DNA of 64,000 bases from JAXMHQ01 sp046346665 (GTDB lineage: Bacteria; Verrucomicrobiota; Verrucomicrobiia; Limisphaerales; JAXMHQ01), in the NCBI GenBank assembly GCA_046346665.1, contig JAXMHQ010000001.1:124001-188000 (forward strand), given 5' to 3'. The notes below the pieces were generated by a model. It saw only the letters and a list, made by a program, of their open reading frames with translations, made no database searches and was not told the origin of the DNA. Positions 40,122 through 48,739 of this stretch are shown piece by piece (the stretch's first letter is position 1; each line of letters begins with the position of its first letter). The translations under genes were made by a program, and so were the position numbers.

Positions 40122-41623
40122 CCCGCGGCCTTCTTCCCGGGATCCTGCTGGCGGCGCTCATCGCCCTCCTCCTCCGCTGGCCCGGGCTGGAACAGAGGCC
40201 GTTCCATAACGACGAAGCCGTCAACGCGGTCAAGTTCGGCCAGCTCTGGAACGGGGACGGCTACCGCTACGATCCCAACGAACATCACGGCCCAGTCCTG
40301 GCCTATGCCACCTGCGCCTGGGCGGGCGCAACCGGCGGGGGACCGTTGTCCGGCTTCACGGAGGCGCGATTCCGGCAACTCACCGCGCTGTTTGGCGTCG
40401 CCCTGATTCTCCTGCTTCCGCTCCTCGCCGACGGCCTCGGTGCCGCGGCGGCGTTTTGGTCGGCTTGCCTGCTGGCCGTTTCGCCGGCCATGGTTTTCTA
40501 CAGCCGCGATTACATCCATGAAATGCTGCTGGCCTTTTTCACTTTCCTGGCGCTGGCCGCAGCCTGGCGGTATTCATGCACACGCGGGATCGGCTGGGCA
40601 ATCCTGGCCGGCGCGGCCGCCGGGCTCGCGCAGGCCACCAAGGAAACGTTTGTCCTGGCCGGAATCGCCGCCGCCGTCGCCTGGCTGCTGAACCGGTTCT
40701 GCGAATCCAGGATTTACCCGGCCCAGGCTGCCGGGCGGCGGCGGCTGAATCGGCGTCACCTGGCCGCCGGACTCGTTTCGGGACTGGTTGCGGCGGGAGT
40801 TCTTTACAGCTCGTTTTTCCAGCATCGGGCCGGAATCATCGATGCCTTCCGCGCTTTTGATCCGTGGATTCACCGCGCTGAAGGCGCCTCTCCACATGTT
40901 CACCCTGTCGGTTTCTATTTCTCCCGGCTGGCCTCCGGCGAAGGACTCGTGCTGCTGCTCGGCGCTGCCGGCGGCTGGTTCTGCCTGGCAGGCCGCCGCC
41001 CGCGATGCAGCCACGCGGGGTTTCTCAGGTTCCTGGCGTTTTACACGGCGATCCTGACGCTGATTTACTGCGCGATTCCCTACAAAACGCCCTGGTGCCT
41101 GGTGCAGTTCTACCTGGGCTGGGTTCTCCTGGCCGGCATCGGCGCAACCGCGCTGCTGGAACGAATCCCGGGAAGGGCACTGAAGATCCTCGCCACGGTT
41201 GCCTTGGGCGCCGGGGTCCTGCAACTCGCAGCCCGATCCCGGCGCGCGGCGCTATCGGAAGATCTGCGGCGGAATCCTTATGCCTACGCAGAAACCTCCC
41301 CGGACGTGCGGGAATTGGTCGCGGCCGTCGAACGCGTGGCCGCCGCCGCACCTCAACCGGCCGAGGTGCGCATCAACGTCGTGGCGCCCGCGGATGATTA
41401 CTGGCCTCTGCCCTGGTACCTGGGCTCGTTCCACGAGATCGGCTGGTGGCATGACCTGCCTGCAGACGCCCCGGCTCCTATCCAAATCCTGTCGCTGCGC
41501 CTTCAAAATCGACCCGGTGACAGTGCCTCCAACATCATCGCCGGGACTTTCGAGCTGCGCCCGGGCAACTTCTTCGAGCTTCAAGTGGAGACAAACCTCT
41601 GGCAATCGCACCTCGCGCGCTGA
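40118..41623 (+). CDS. GT39/Agl23-like membrane glycosyltransferase
   Basis: Polytopic membrane protein of 501 residues. It resembles the flippase-associated Agl23 family (TIGR03663) within the dolichyl-phosphate-mannose/GT39 superfamily: HNDEAVNAVKFGQLW with the acidic catalytic-type motif near residue 30, SPAMVFYSRDYIHEML, TKETFVL and IPYKTPWCLVQFYLGW. About ten membrane helices are apparent. Lipid-linked sugar donors and an external acceptor would be expected. It shares a four-base overlap with the discoidin-like gene, so a linked role in glycan export or modification is likely. Confidence 0.8.
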   Translation: MTRGLLPGILLAALIALLLRWPGLEQRPFHNDEAVNAVKFGQLWNGDGYRYDPNEHHGPVLAYATCAWAGATGGGPLSGFTEARFRQLTALFGVALILLLPLLADGLGAAAAFWSACLLAVSPAMVFYSRDYIHEMLLAFFTFLALAAAWRYSCTRGIGWAILAGAAAGLAQATKETFVLAGIAAAVAWLLNRFCESRIYPAQAAGRRRLNRRHLAAGLVSGLVAAGVLYSSFFQHRAGIIDAFRAFDPWIHRAEGASPHVHPVGFYFSRLASGEGLVLLLGAAGGWFCLAGRRPRCSHAGFLRFLAFYTAILTLIYCAIPYKTPWCLVQFYLGWVLLAGIGATALLERIPGRALKILATVALGAGVLQLAARSRRAALSEDLRRNPYAYAETSPDVRELVAAVERVAAAAPQPAEVRINVVAPADDYWPLPWYLGSFHEIGWWHDLPADAPAPIQILSLRLQNRPGDSASNIIAGTFELRPGNFFELQVETNLWQSHLAR

Positions 41624-41820
41624 CCCATCTCACTCTCAGGCTGGTTTCGACAAAGCCCCATACTTTTCGGAAAGCACCGGACGTTATCGATACCTGAGAC
41701 TTGAAAACCCCGTATGGAAGCATTATTGCCGTCAAAAATCGCTCCATAGGCCCAAATTCGGCTCCATTTTCTGCGGATATCATTCACCGACAAGAGCTTG
41801 CTCTGGTCAGACGAGCCTTA

Positions 41821-41911
41821 CGCAGGTAGGGACGCCGCGCTGCGGCGTCCGCGGTCGGCGCAGCGCGCCGACCCTACCTTTTGCGGCTACGACATTTCTT
41901 GAGCCGCTCTA
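41821..41911. repeat. 91-bp repeat, copy 1
   Basis: The 91 bases match 63432-63522 base for base by eye: CGCAGGTAGGG, two GC hairpins (GACGCCGCGCTGCGGCGTC and GGCGCAGCGCGCC), CCCTACC, then TGCGGCTACG ... GAGCCGCTCTA. The left terminal repeat seen in copy 2 is absent here. The last three bases, CTA, read as TAG on the minus strand and form the stop codon of the neighbouring hydrolase. Confidence 0.9.
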
Positions 41912-42505
41912 GGAGAGCTGATTCGCAATGAAGGCGGCGCACTCGGCGGCGTGGGTCATGGAGATCAGGTGTCCGCCTTCCAGGGCCAGATCCGGTGCGG
42001 GCGGACAGGGAATGATGCGGTCCTTCCGTCCGTGGAGCCGGTAACAGGGAGTGGACGAGGAGTGCAGTCCTTTCCATTGGAACACAGCGTGGCACATTGC
42101 CCGGACAAAATCGGTGTCGCTGTCGGCAAACATCAGGGTGAAATCGTGTGGCAAATGGCGCGCGGCGCGACGCAGGGTTTTCCAGGGCGTCACCGCGGCC
42201 AACGGATGGAGCAAGCTGAAGAATCGGTTGATTTCCTGTCGGTGCGTGGCGCTGCCGACGAGGAACAGGGCGCGCAGATTCCGGATCCGGGCGATCTCAC
42301 ACGCGACCATGCCGCCCAGCGAAGCGCCGATGACAGTATCCTGATCCTGGATGCCGAAGTGTTCCACCACCTGACGGGCCAGCGCGGGCAGGTCGCGTTC
42401 TCCCCGGTAAGGCGGCCAGTTATGGGCCGCGAAGGACGGGAGCGATTCCCAGGGGCGCGGGAACATCCGCCGATCCGCGCCCATGCCGGGGAGCGCGTGA
42501 ATCAT
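41909..42505 (-). CDS. Small alpha/beta hydrolase
   Basis: Protein of 198 residues with a lipase-like active site: ALPGMGADRRMF at the N-terminus (oxyanion turn), nucleophile S62 in VIGASLGGMVA, acid D162 in LHGRKDRIIP and H179 in EGGHLISMTHAAE. It lacks most of the cap region, and is related to BioH/MenH-sized hydrolases. It has no signal peptide, so it is cytoplasmic. Its stop codon is supplied by the terminal base triplet of the 91-bp repeat, so the natural C-terminus may have been longer. It starts 14 bases after the stop of the second Gfo/Idh gene. Confidence 0.8.
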   Translation of the reverse strand: MIHALPGMGADRRMFPRPWESLPSFAAHNWPPYRGERDLPALARQVVEHFGIQDQDTVIGASLGGMVACEIARIRNLRALFLVGSATHRQEINRFFSLLHPLAAVTPWKTLRRAARHLPHDFTLMFADSDTDFVRAMCHAVFQWKGLHSSSTPCYRLHGRKDRIIPCPPAPDLALEGGHLISMTHAAECAAFIANQLS

Positions 42506-42518
42506 GATGTCGTCCGGC

Positions 42519-43844
42519 TCACATCTTCCAGGGCTCGCGGTAGGGCCGGGTCAGGAGCTTGCTGGCATCCGGGTCGTTCAGAATGACTTCCTTCTCGACG
42601 TCCCAGTTGATTTTCCGTCCGACGATCATGGAGATGAGGCCGAGATGGCCGGGGATGGCGGAGTGATGCGCGGTCTGAACCGGTGTGATGGTGGGCTGCC
42701 GGGATTTGACGCAATCGAGGAAGTTGCGCACATGATTCTTCGAGATGTAGAGTTTCACTTTGCGCATTTCCTCGGGCAGCGTTTTGTAATCCTCCCAATC
42801 GGTATTGGAAGCCGCGAACCCGCCGCGGTCGACCCAGACCCAGCCCTTGGTGCCGATCCATTTCGTGCCGCTTTTGATTTCGGGGTGTCCGCCGGCGATG
42901 ATCATCTCGATATTCCGCGGGTATTTGAGGCGGATATAATACTTCGTGCAGGTGTTCCAGACGGCGTCGGCGGGCGGGAATTCGCCGTGGCCTTCCACCT
43001 CGGACGGACCGGCGTTGTCGAAATCGAGCCCCCAATGGGCGATGTCGGCATGGTGCCCGACCCAATCCAGGAGTTGTCCGGCGCCGGTGTTGTAATTCCA
43101 GCGCCAATTCATGTGCACGCGGCCGCGGATGTAAGGCTCCATCTTCGACGGCCCGATCCAGAAATCGTAATCCAGCTCGGGCGGCGGCGGGGTGGGCGTC
43201 ATGAACTTGCCGGTCCCGGCGAAGTCGTGGTGGCCCTGGGGCAGTCCGACTTCGACGCGGGTGACATCGCCGATGAGGCCGTTCCGAACGATTTCGGCGG
43301 CCTTGTGGAAATTCGCGACGGAACGCTGCCACGAGCCGGTTTGCCAGATGCGATTGTTTTGTTCGACGGCGCGGACGATGTGCTGTTGCTCGGCGATGGT
43401 GCGGGCGAGGGGTTTTTCGCCGTAGATATCCTTCTTTTGCCGCGCGGCCTCGGTGGCGACGAGCATGTGCCAATGGTCGGGAATGGCGATCATGACGGCG
43501 TCGATGTCGGGCCGGGCCATCATTTCGCGGTAATCGTGATAGGATTTGCAATCCTGGTTGCCGTAGTGCGAATTGACGGTATCGACGGCCGACTTGAGGT
43601 GGTCGCGGTCGAGGTCGCAGGCGGCGACCACCTGGCAATCGGCTTGGGAGAGAAAATCGCGGGTATTGCCGGGCCCCTGCATTCCCCAGCCGACGATGCC
43701 GACGGTGATGCGTTTGGAAGGCGCGGGCCGGTCGGATTGCGCGAACAATCCGGAGGGCAGCAGGGTGGGCAGCGCGGCGGCGGCGGCGGTGCGGGTGATG
43801 AAACGGCGGCGGGAGAATTTGGAGTGGCGCGGCATTTTCGACAT
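42519..43844 (-). CDS. Tat-exported Gfo/Idh/MocA oxidoreductase (second)
   Basis: Protein of 441 residues. A Tat signal (SRRRFITRTAAAAALPTLLP) is followed by the NAD(P) fold (ITVGIVGWGMQGPGN, VAACDLDRDHL, VMIAIPDHWHM, YGEKPLARTIAEQ) with the EKP motif that includes the catalytic lysine. The C-terminal domain contains GAGQLLDWVGHHADIAHWGL with the histidines near the active site. Sequence is only distantly related to the first copy at 37.9 kb. ATG 43844 begins MSKMPRHSKFS; a TTG at 43850 would add two residues. Sugar substrate unknown. Confidence 0.88.
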   Translation of the reverse strand: MSKMPRHSKFSRRRFITRTAAAAALPTLLPSGLFAQSDRPAPSKRITVGIVGWGMQGPGNTRDFLSQADCQVVAACDLDRDHLKSAVDTVNSHYGNQDCKSYHDYREMMARPDIDAVMIAIPDHWHMLVATEAARQKKDIYGEKPLARTIAEQQHIVRAVEQNNRIWQTGSWQRSVANFHKAAEIVRNGLIGDVTRVEVGLPQGHHDFAGTGKFMTPTPPPPELDYDFWIGPSKMEPYIRGRVHMNWRWNYNTGAGQLLDWVGHHADIAHWGLDFDNAGPSEVEGHGEFPPADAVWNTCTKYYIRLKYPRNIEMIIAGGHPEIKSGTKWIGTKGWVWVDRGGFAASNTDWEDYKTLPEEMRKVKLYISKNHVRNFLDCVKSRQPTITPVQTAHHSAIPGHLGLISMIVGRKINWDVEKEVILNDPDASKLLTRPYREPWKM

Positions 43845-43990
43845 AAGCAAGAGACAGACGTTTTAGCCCGGCGTGATCTTCAATGAACTTTCTTGAAAAA
43901 AGCCGTAACATGGCCACGCTCCAAAGTAAACCCCGGATTCAGGGAACCTGGAAGCGTTAACCACGGATAAACAGAATCGTTGCGCCTTAC

Positions 43991-44180
43991 CCGTCTCTAT
44001 GCAGTCGGTTTTCCTGGGGATAAACGCAGAGGCGCGGAGGGCGCAGAGATTCGCAGAGAACTGGCGGCTTTTTCGGGGTCACCGATTGGTGAGCGATTTG
44101 CCTGACCCATTTCTCTGCGGTCCTCCGCGTCCTCTGCGTCTCTGCGTGAGTTTGAGTTTTTTTGAATTGCATAGAGACGG
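43991..44180. repeat. Word-hairpin, word CGCAGAG, with terminal inverted repeats
   Basis: Outer 13-base inverted repeats CCGTCTCTATGCA (43991-44003) and TGCATAGAGACGG (44168-44180). Inside, left arm 44022-44060 (CGCAGAGG, CGCGGAGGG, CGCAGAGATT, CGCAGAGAA) and right arm 44111-44147 (TCTCTGCG, TCCTCCGCG, TCCTCTGCG, TCTCTGCG). It fills most of the 337-base gap between the Gfo/Idh start and the glycosylase stop, which is 2 bases away. Confidence 0.85.
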
Positions 44181-44181
44181 C

Positions 44182-44754
44182 TTAGTGCCGCGGCGGCCGG
44201 GAGACCCAGGGGTTGCCGCGGATGTAAAACCTGAGATGGCGGCGCGCCCAGTGGCGGGCGTAATCGACCCCGATCCTGGGGCTGCGACCGATGCGAAAGG
44301 ATTCGGAGACGAGCGGTTCGGCGACGAACAAATCGTCGCTGAGCAGGTCGTGGCCATTGAAGCGGAGGTCGATGTCGAGAGCGCGGCAGAGCAAGGCGGG
44401 GCCGCGGGTGTTGGCGGGGAGATTCTCGATGGGTTCCAGGGCCCGGAGCAGGACGGCGGCGGCGTGCCCGGCGGGTTCCGTCACCACGTTCATGCAATGG
44501 TGCATTCCGTAAACGAAATACACATACGCATGACCCGGCGGGCCGAACATGATCCGGGTGCGCGCGGTCAGGCCCCTGGAGGAATGAGCGGCCAGGTCGT
44601 GCGGGCCCAGGTAGGCTTCGACTTCCACGATGCGGCCGACGCGAGCAGCACCGTCAGGGGCGTGCACAAGGCATTTTCCGAGCAAATCCCGCGCGACCTG
44701 GATTGTGTCGCGGTCGTAAAAACTTCGGGGCAAACGCCGGTCGATCCACTGCAT
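44182..44754 (-). CDS. mpg: 3-methyladenine DNA glycosylase (AAG/MPG type)
   Basis: Base-excision repair glycosylase of 190 residues that removes alkylated purines. Family blocks are visible: FYDRDTIQVARDLLGKCLVH, the catalytic EVEAYLGPHDLAAHSSRGLT split as VEVEAYLGP and DLAAHSSRG, MFGPPGHAYVYFVYGMHHC with MNVV, and the C-terminal GRSPRIGVDYA. Length matches bacterial members (about 190). The stop is two bases from the end of a repeat element. Confidence 0.9.
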   Translation of the reverse strand: MQWIDRRLPRSFYDRDTIQVARDLLGKCLVHAPDGAARVGRIVEVEAYLGPHDLAAHSSRGLTARTRIMFGPPGHAYVYFVYGMHHCMNVVTEPAGHAAAVLLRALEPIENLPANTRGPALLCRALDIDLRFNGHDLLSDDLFVAEPLVSESFRIGRSPRIGVDYARHWARRHLRFYIRGNPWVSRPPRH

Positions 44755-44867
44755 GCGGCAGCATAGTGGAAATCAGGGGGAGCGCCACGCGCGAACAGCT
44801 TTTGACAGGAGTACGCGTGAGGATTAGTTTCAGCGAAGGGACGAACCCGATGAAAGGATGAATTGTT

Positions 44868-45098
44868 ATGGCTCGTGAATTGCCGAAGATGTCTCAACAA
44901 CAGCAGAAAACCATCCGGCCGACGCACGATGAGATTGCCCGGCGCGCCTATGAGATTTTCCTGGAACGCGGGAGCCCGGAAGGCCGGGACCAGGAGCACT
45001 GGTACGCGGCGGAGTCGGAACTTTCGGGTCTGACAGCGGCAAGACAGGCTCGGCCGGCGCCCGCGGCGAAACCGGGTGCTACGGCGCCGCGCAAGTGA
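44868..45098 (+). CDS. DUF2934 protein
   Basis: Small protein of 76 residues. The core RPTHDEIARRAYEIFLERG then DQEHWYAAESEL is the DUF2934 signature. The tail is alanine/proline/arginine rich. A good AAAGGATG ribosome site lies 10 bases before the ATG. Function of the family is unknown; it is common in nitrogen-cycle and soil bacteria. Confidence 0.82.
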   Translation: MARELPKMSQQQQKTIRPTHDEIARRAYEIFLERGSPEGRDQEHWYAAESELSGLTAARQARPAPAAKPGATAPRK

Positions 45099-45106
45099 AG
45101 TGACAA

Positions 45107-45973
45107 TCAGGACCGTTTTTGCGGCAGCAGCAGGGCGAGCCGTTTCCGGGTCCGGGCCGGCCACAAGTCGGGCGCGGTCATGATGGCATTGCGCAGCGCG
45201 TCGTGGCAGGAGCAGCCGGGTTGCTCAGGGATTTTGGGAACGGTGCGTTCCACCATGGCGCGGGCGAGATCGGCGTTTCGGCGCAGATTGGAAAGCACCA
45301 TGTCCACCGTGACGTGCGCCTCATCGGCTTTCCAGCAATCGAAATCGGTCACCATGGCCATGGTGGCGTAGGCGATCTCGGCTTCGCGCGCGCACTTGGC
45401 CTCGCCGAGACTGGTCATCCCGATCACGTCGTAGCCGAGTCGATGGTTCGTCAGGGATTCCGCCCGGGTGGAAAACGCGGGTCCTTCCATGTTCACATAC
45501 GTGCCGCCGTTGTGCACGCGCGCCTTGAGTGAACGGGAGGATTTCAGGAGCAACTGCCGCAGTTCCCGGCAAACCGGTTCCGCGAAAGCGATGTGCGCCA
45601 CGATTCCATCGCCGAAAAATGTGTGCGCGGCGGACTGCTTGGTGCGGTCGACGTATTGATCCGGGAGGACGATGTCGCAGGGTCTATAGCGGGCCTGGAG
45701 GGATCCAACGGCACTGATGCTGAGAATCCAGCGCACGCCGAGCTTTCGCATGGCCCAGATGTTGGCGCGATGGTTCAGTTCGCTGGGGAGGATTCGGTGT
45801 CCGCGGCCGTGACGGGGCAGGAACGCCACATCGCGGCCGGCGAGTGTGCCGGTGAGAAAGGCGTCGGACGCTTCCCCGAATGGCGTGCGGACGCGAATCC
45901 ATTTCTGGCGCTGGAATCCTTCCAGGTGATACAGACCGCTGCCGCCGATGATTCCGATGCGATGCATTGCCAT
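45107..45973 (-). CDS. mtnP: S-methyl-5'-thioadenosine phosphorylase
   Basis: Enzyme of 288 residues in methionine salvage that splits methylthioadenosine with phosphate to adenine and methylthioribose-1-phosphate. Motifs: IGIIGGSGLYHLEGF at the N-terminus, HGRGHRILPSELNHRANIWA, YVNMEGPAFSTRAES, GMTSLGEAKCAREAEIAYA and VTDFDCWK with the base-binding aspartate. Start at ATG 45973; GTG 45979 and ATG 45967 are also in frame. The start has no obvious ribosome site. Neighbours give no further salvage genes. Confidence 0.88.
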   Translation of the reverse strand: MAMHRIGIIGGSGLYHLEGFQRQKWIRVRTPFGEASDAFLTGTLAGRDVAFLPRHGRGHRILPSELNHRANIWAMRKLGVRWILSISAVGSLQARYRPCDIVLPDQYVDRTKQSAAHTFFGDGIVAHIAFAEPVCRELRQLLLKSSRSLKARVHNGGTYVNMEGPAFSTRAESLTNHRLGYDVIGMTSLGEAKCAREAEIAYATMAMVTDFDCWKADEAHVTVDMVLSNLRRNADLARAMVERTVPKIPEQPGCSCHDALRNAIMTAPDLWPARTRKRLALLLPQKRS

Positions 45974-46013
45974 GGGCACGGTATAAGGACGGGAGGGAGA
46001 GCTGGCGAGAACT

Positions 46014-46700
46014 TTATGGATGGCAGCAGGAGCCTGAGCCGCTGGTGAGAACGGGGCTGACGTAGGGGATGCCGAGGGCGAGTCCGCGCAGGATGAGCAG
46101 GACGGCGAGGACCACCACGGTGGCGGGGACGGCCTTCAGCAGTTTCAACCGGACGGTGGCGGGCACGAGCCGGCCGGAGAGGCCGATGGCGAGCATCATG
46201 GGGAAAGTGCCGAGTCCGAACAGGATCATGTAGAGCGCGCCGTCGAGGATGCCGCCGGTGCTGGTGGCGGCGGTGGCGGCGACGTAGACCAGTCCGCACG
46301 GGAGCAGGCCGTTGAGCAGGCCGAGCAGGCCGAGAGAGGCCAGGGTGCGTTCGCGCAGGAGGCGGGCGAAGGTGGATTTCAAGGCGGCGACGAAGCGGCT
46401 GACGGGGACTGCGGCGGCGAGTTTGCGGGAGGCGAACAGGCCGGCGAGCAGGGCGGCGCCGAGGGTGATGGAAAGCCATTGTTGAACCCCGGCGAGAACG
46501 AAGCTGCGGCCCAGCAGGCCGAAGACAAGACCCAGCGCGGCGTAGGTGGCGAGCCGGCCGAGATTGTAGGCGATTCGTCCCGCGACAAATCCGGTGCGCG
46601 ACCCGGCGCCGGCGGGAAGCGCCAGCGCAAGCGGCCCGCACATGCCGGCGCAGTGCAGGCTGCCAAGGAATCCCAGGATGAATGCCGTCCACAATGCCAT
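46014..46700 (-). CDS. SafE/DsbD_2-like membrane protein of cbb3 oxidase operon
   Basis: Polytopic membrane protein of 228 residues (about six helices). The N-terminal LGSLHCAGMCGPLALALPAG and the internal GLLNGLLPCGLVYVA place it in the sulfite-exporter TauE/SafE-like (DsbD_2) family, which in cbb3 operons is thought to help copper delivery or oxidase assembly. It ends in a cysteine-histidine tail (GSGSCCHP). It is the last gene of the ccoI-to-fixH operon, 10 bases downstream of fixH. Confidence 0.85.
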   Translation of the reverse strand: MALWTAFILGFLGSLHCAGMCGPLALALPAGAGSRTGFVAGRIAYNLGRLATYAALGLVFGLLGRSFVLAGVQQWLSITLGAALLAGLFASRKLAAAVPVSRFVAALKSTFARLLRERTLASLGLLGLLNGLLPCGLVYVAATAATSTGGILDGALYMILFGLGTFPMMLAIGLSGRLVPATVRLKLLKAVPATVVVLAVLLILRGLALGIPYVSPVLTSGSGSCCHP

Positions 46701-46710
46701 AAGGTGCGGA

Positions 46711-47220
46711 TCAGTTTGTGGCGCGGGGGGCGACGGGGTTCAGCCGGGCCTGGAGGCTCGGCGGGCCAAGCACGATTTTCTGGCCGTGAAAATACTCCAC
46801 GCCGGCCACGGTCCAGGTGATGCCGATTTGCCAGAGGCCGCGCGGCAGGCTGGAGACGTCGATCGTCTGCCGGCCATCGGGCCCGGGTACGAGCGCGACC
46901 TGCCGGTCCAGGCCGGCCGCGGCGGGGCGGTAGAGGACGATTTCGCCGGTGACGGGTTTCGCGGCATGTTCGGGCGGGAGCGTGAAGAGCACGGCGCGAG
47001 TGCTGTCGTCGTAGGCAACGCGGGCCGGGGTGGCGAGACTGGCGGCGCGTTTCTGGCTGTCGATGCGCGACTGGAACCGGATTTCCTGGTCGTAATAATT
47101 GGCGGCGACCAGTTCGGATTTATGGGTGCAGGCGAGCCAGGCGCAGACGCCGATGCCGCTGAGGTAGAACACGCAGCCGGCGACAATGCCGAGGGGCCAC
47201 CAGGATCGGGATGTTTTCAT
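46711..47220 (-). CDS. fixH: FixH-family protein
   Basis: Single-pass membrane protein of 169 residues (PLGIVAGCVFYLSGIGVCAW) with a periplasmic immunoglobulin-like part (AYDDSTRAVLFTLPPEHA; GLWQIGITWTVAGVEYFHG). FixH assists cbb3 oxidase maturation. The ATG at 47220 lies 8 bases after the ccoG stop; an ATG at 47241 that overlaps ccoG would add seven residues. Order ccoG-fixH matches cbb3 operons generally. Confidence 0.85.
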   Translation of the reverse strand: MKTSRSWWPLGIVAGCVFYLSGIGVCAWLACTHKSELVAANYYDQEIRFQSRIDSQKRAASLATPARVAYDDSTRAVLFTLPPEHAAKPVTGEIVLYRPAAAGLDRQVALVPGPDGRQTIDVSSLPRGLWQIGITWTVAGVEYFHGQKIVLGPPSLQARLNPVAPRATN

Positions 47221-47227
47221 GGATTGA

Positions 47228-48691
47228 TCAGAAGGAATCATCGCGCGGGCCGATGAAGGCGGATTTGACCGTGCCGATTTTTCGGTTGCCGGAATAGACG
47301 CCGATGACGAGCGGCGTGGTGCCGCGCTGCATGTCGGCGCGGTTGAGTTGAACCAGCAGCGAGGTTTCGACCAGCTTTTCGCCGGGAACGACGATGTCCT
47401 GTCCGAGCACCTGGAGTTCGCCGGCGGGGGATTCGAGCTTGAGCTGGACCGGGAGGGTGTGGCTGGTTTTGTTGACCACTTTGACCGTGTAAAGATTGCT
47501 GAACCGGCCGTCGGGCATTTGCTGGAACAGGGCGCCCTGGGCGCGGAGGACGACGGCTTCGACGTCGGGCCGGGTGAAAACGAGGACGGACCAGAGGGCG
47601 ATCAGGGCGGCGAGCACGACGCAGTAGCCGGCCATGCGCGGGGTCCAGCGGAGCGGTTCGCCGCGTTCGATGCCGTTGAGCGACGCGAACCGGACGAGGC
47701 CGCGGGGGCGGCCGACCCGGTCCATGACTTCGTCGCAGGCGTCGATGCAGGCGGTGCAGTTGACGCATTCCATCTGGGTGCCGTTGCGGATGTCGATGCC
47801 GGTGGGGCAGACGACGACGCAGCGGTGGCAATCCACGCAATCGCCCACGCCGGAGGCGCGCCGGCTTTCCGGGGTTTCATCGCGGCGAAGTGTCCCGCGC
47901 AGTTCGCCGCGTTTATAATCATAGGCGACGACGATGGTGTTTTCATCCATCACCGTGGCCTGGTGGCGGCCGTAGGGGCAGATGAAGGTGCAGGCCTGTT
48001 CGCGGAACCGGGCGAAGATGCCGTAGAACACGAGCGAGAACAGGACCATGAAGGTGAGGCCGGTGAGGTGATTGGCGGGGTTGTCGGTGACGATGCGGTA
48101 GAGCTGTTCCGTGCCGATGATGTAGGCGAGGAGGGTGTTTCCGACGAGGAACGAGAGCGCGAAGAAGAGGATGTGCTTTGCGGATTTCTTGAGGATTTTT
48201 TCCGCGTTCCACGGGGCGCCGGCGAGGCGGCGCTGTTCGGGCGCATCGCCTTCGATGGCGTATTCGATCTTTCGAAACACCATTTCCATGAGGACCGTTT
48301 GCGGACAAGTCCAACCGCACCAGATGCGGCCGAAAGCGGCGGTGAAAATGAGGATGCCGGTGACGAAGATGAGGAGTGTAACCGCGGTGATCACCATGTC
48401 CTGGGGCCAGAAAATGTGGCCGAGGATGATGAACTTGCGCTCGATGACGTTGAGAAGGAGCAGCGGGTTCCCGTTGATTCGGACAAACGGCCCGACGAAC
48501 ATGATCGCGAGCAAAAACCAGCTCACCCAGGTGCGGGCGCGGTAAAATCGGCCGCTGGGCCTGCGGGGGTAGAGCCACATGCGGCGCCCCTCCCGGTCGG
48601 CCGTGGAAAGGTGGTTCCGGTAATCCTGCCAGTCTTCCGCGGGTGCGGCGGCGGGCTTTGCGGGCGGCGTGGGATCGATGTCGGTGCTCAT
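47228..48691 (-). CDS. ccoG: cbb3 oxidase accessory ferredoxin CcoG (FixG/RdxA)
   Basis: Membrane Fe-S protein of 487 residues needed for cbb3 oxidase copper-site assembly. Several membrane helices (MWLYPRRPSGRFYRART; VLFSLVFYGIFARF) are followed by a soluble part with two [4Fe-4S]-type cysteine clusters, CVDCHRCVVVCPTGIDIRNG and CVNCTACIDACDEVM, and a C-terminal Ig-like domain (HTLPVQLKLESPAGELQV). It sits directly downstream of ccoP. Confidence 0.93.
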   Translation of the reverse strand: MSTDIDPTPPAKPAAAPAEDWQDYRNHLSTADREGRRMWLYPRRPSGRFYRARTWVSWFLLAIMFVGPFVRINGNPLLLLNVIERKFIILGHIFWPQDMVITAVTLLIFVTGILIFTAAFGRIWCGWTCPQTVLMEMVFRKIEYAIEGDAPEQRRLAGAPWNAEKILKKSAKHILFFALSFLVGNTLLAYIIGTEQLYRIVTDNPANHLTGLTFMVLFSLVFYGIFARFREQACTFICPYGRHQATVMDENTIVVAYDYKRGELRGTLRRDETPESRRASGVGDCVDCHRCVVVCPTGIDIRNGTQMECVNCTACIDACDEVMDRVGRPRGLVRFASLNGIERGEPLRWTPRMAGYCVVLAALIALWSVLVFTRPDVEAVVLRAQGALFQQMPDGRFSNLYTVKVVNKTSHTLPVQLKLESPAGELQVLGQDIVVPGEKLVETSLLVQLNRADMQRGTTPLVIGVYSGNRKIGTVKSAFIGPRDDSF

Positions 48692-48739
48692 GTCGGGGGC
48701 GGGACCGGCGCGTGCCCTTGCGCGCCGGTCCGTGCAAGC

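Noticed and set aside
42502..43917. 471-residue minus-strand frame overlapping the second Gfo/Idh gene
   Set aside because: It is the +1 shadow of the Gfo/Idh gene; that gene has Tat, Rossmann and EKP motifs, the shadow has only arginine/proline-rich sequence.
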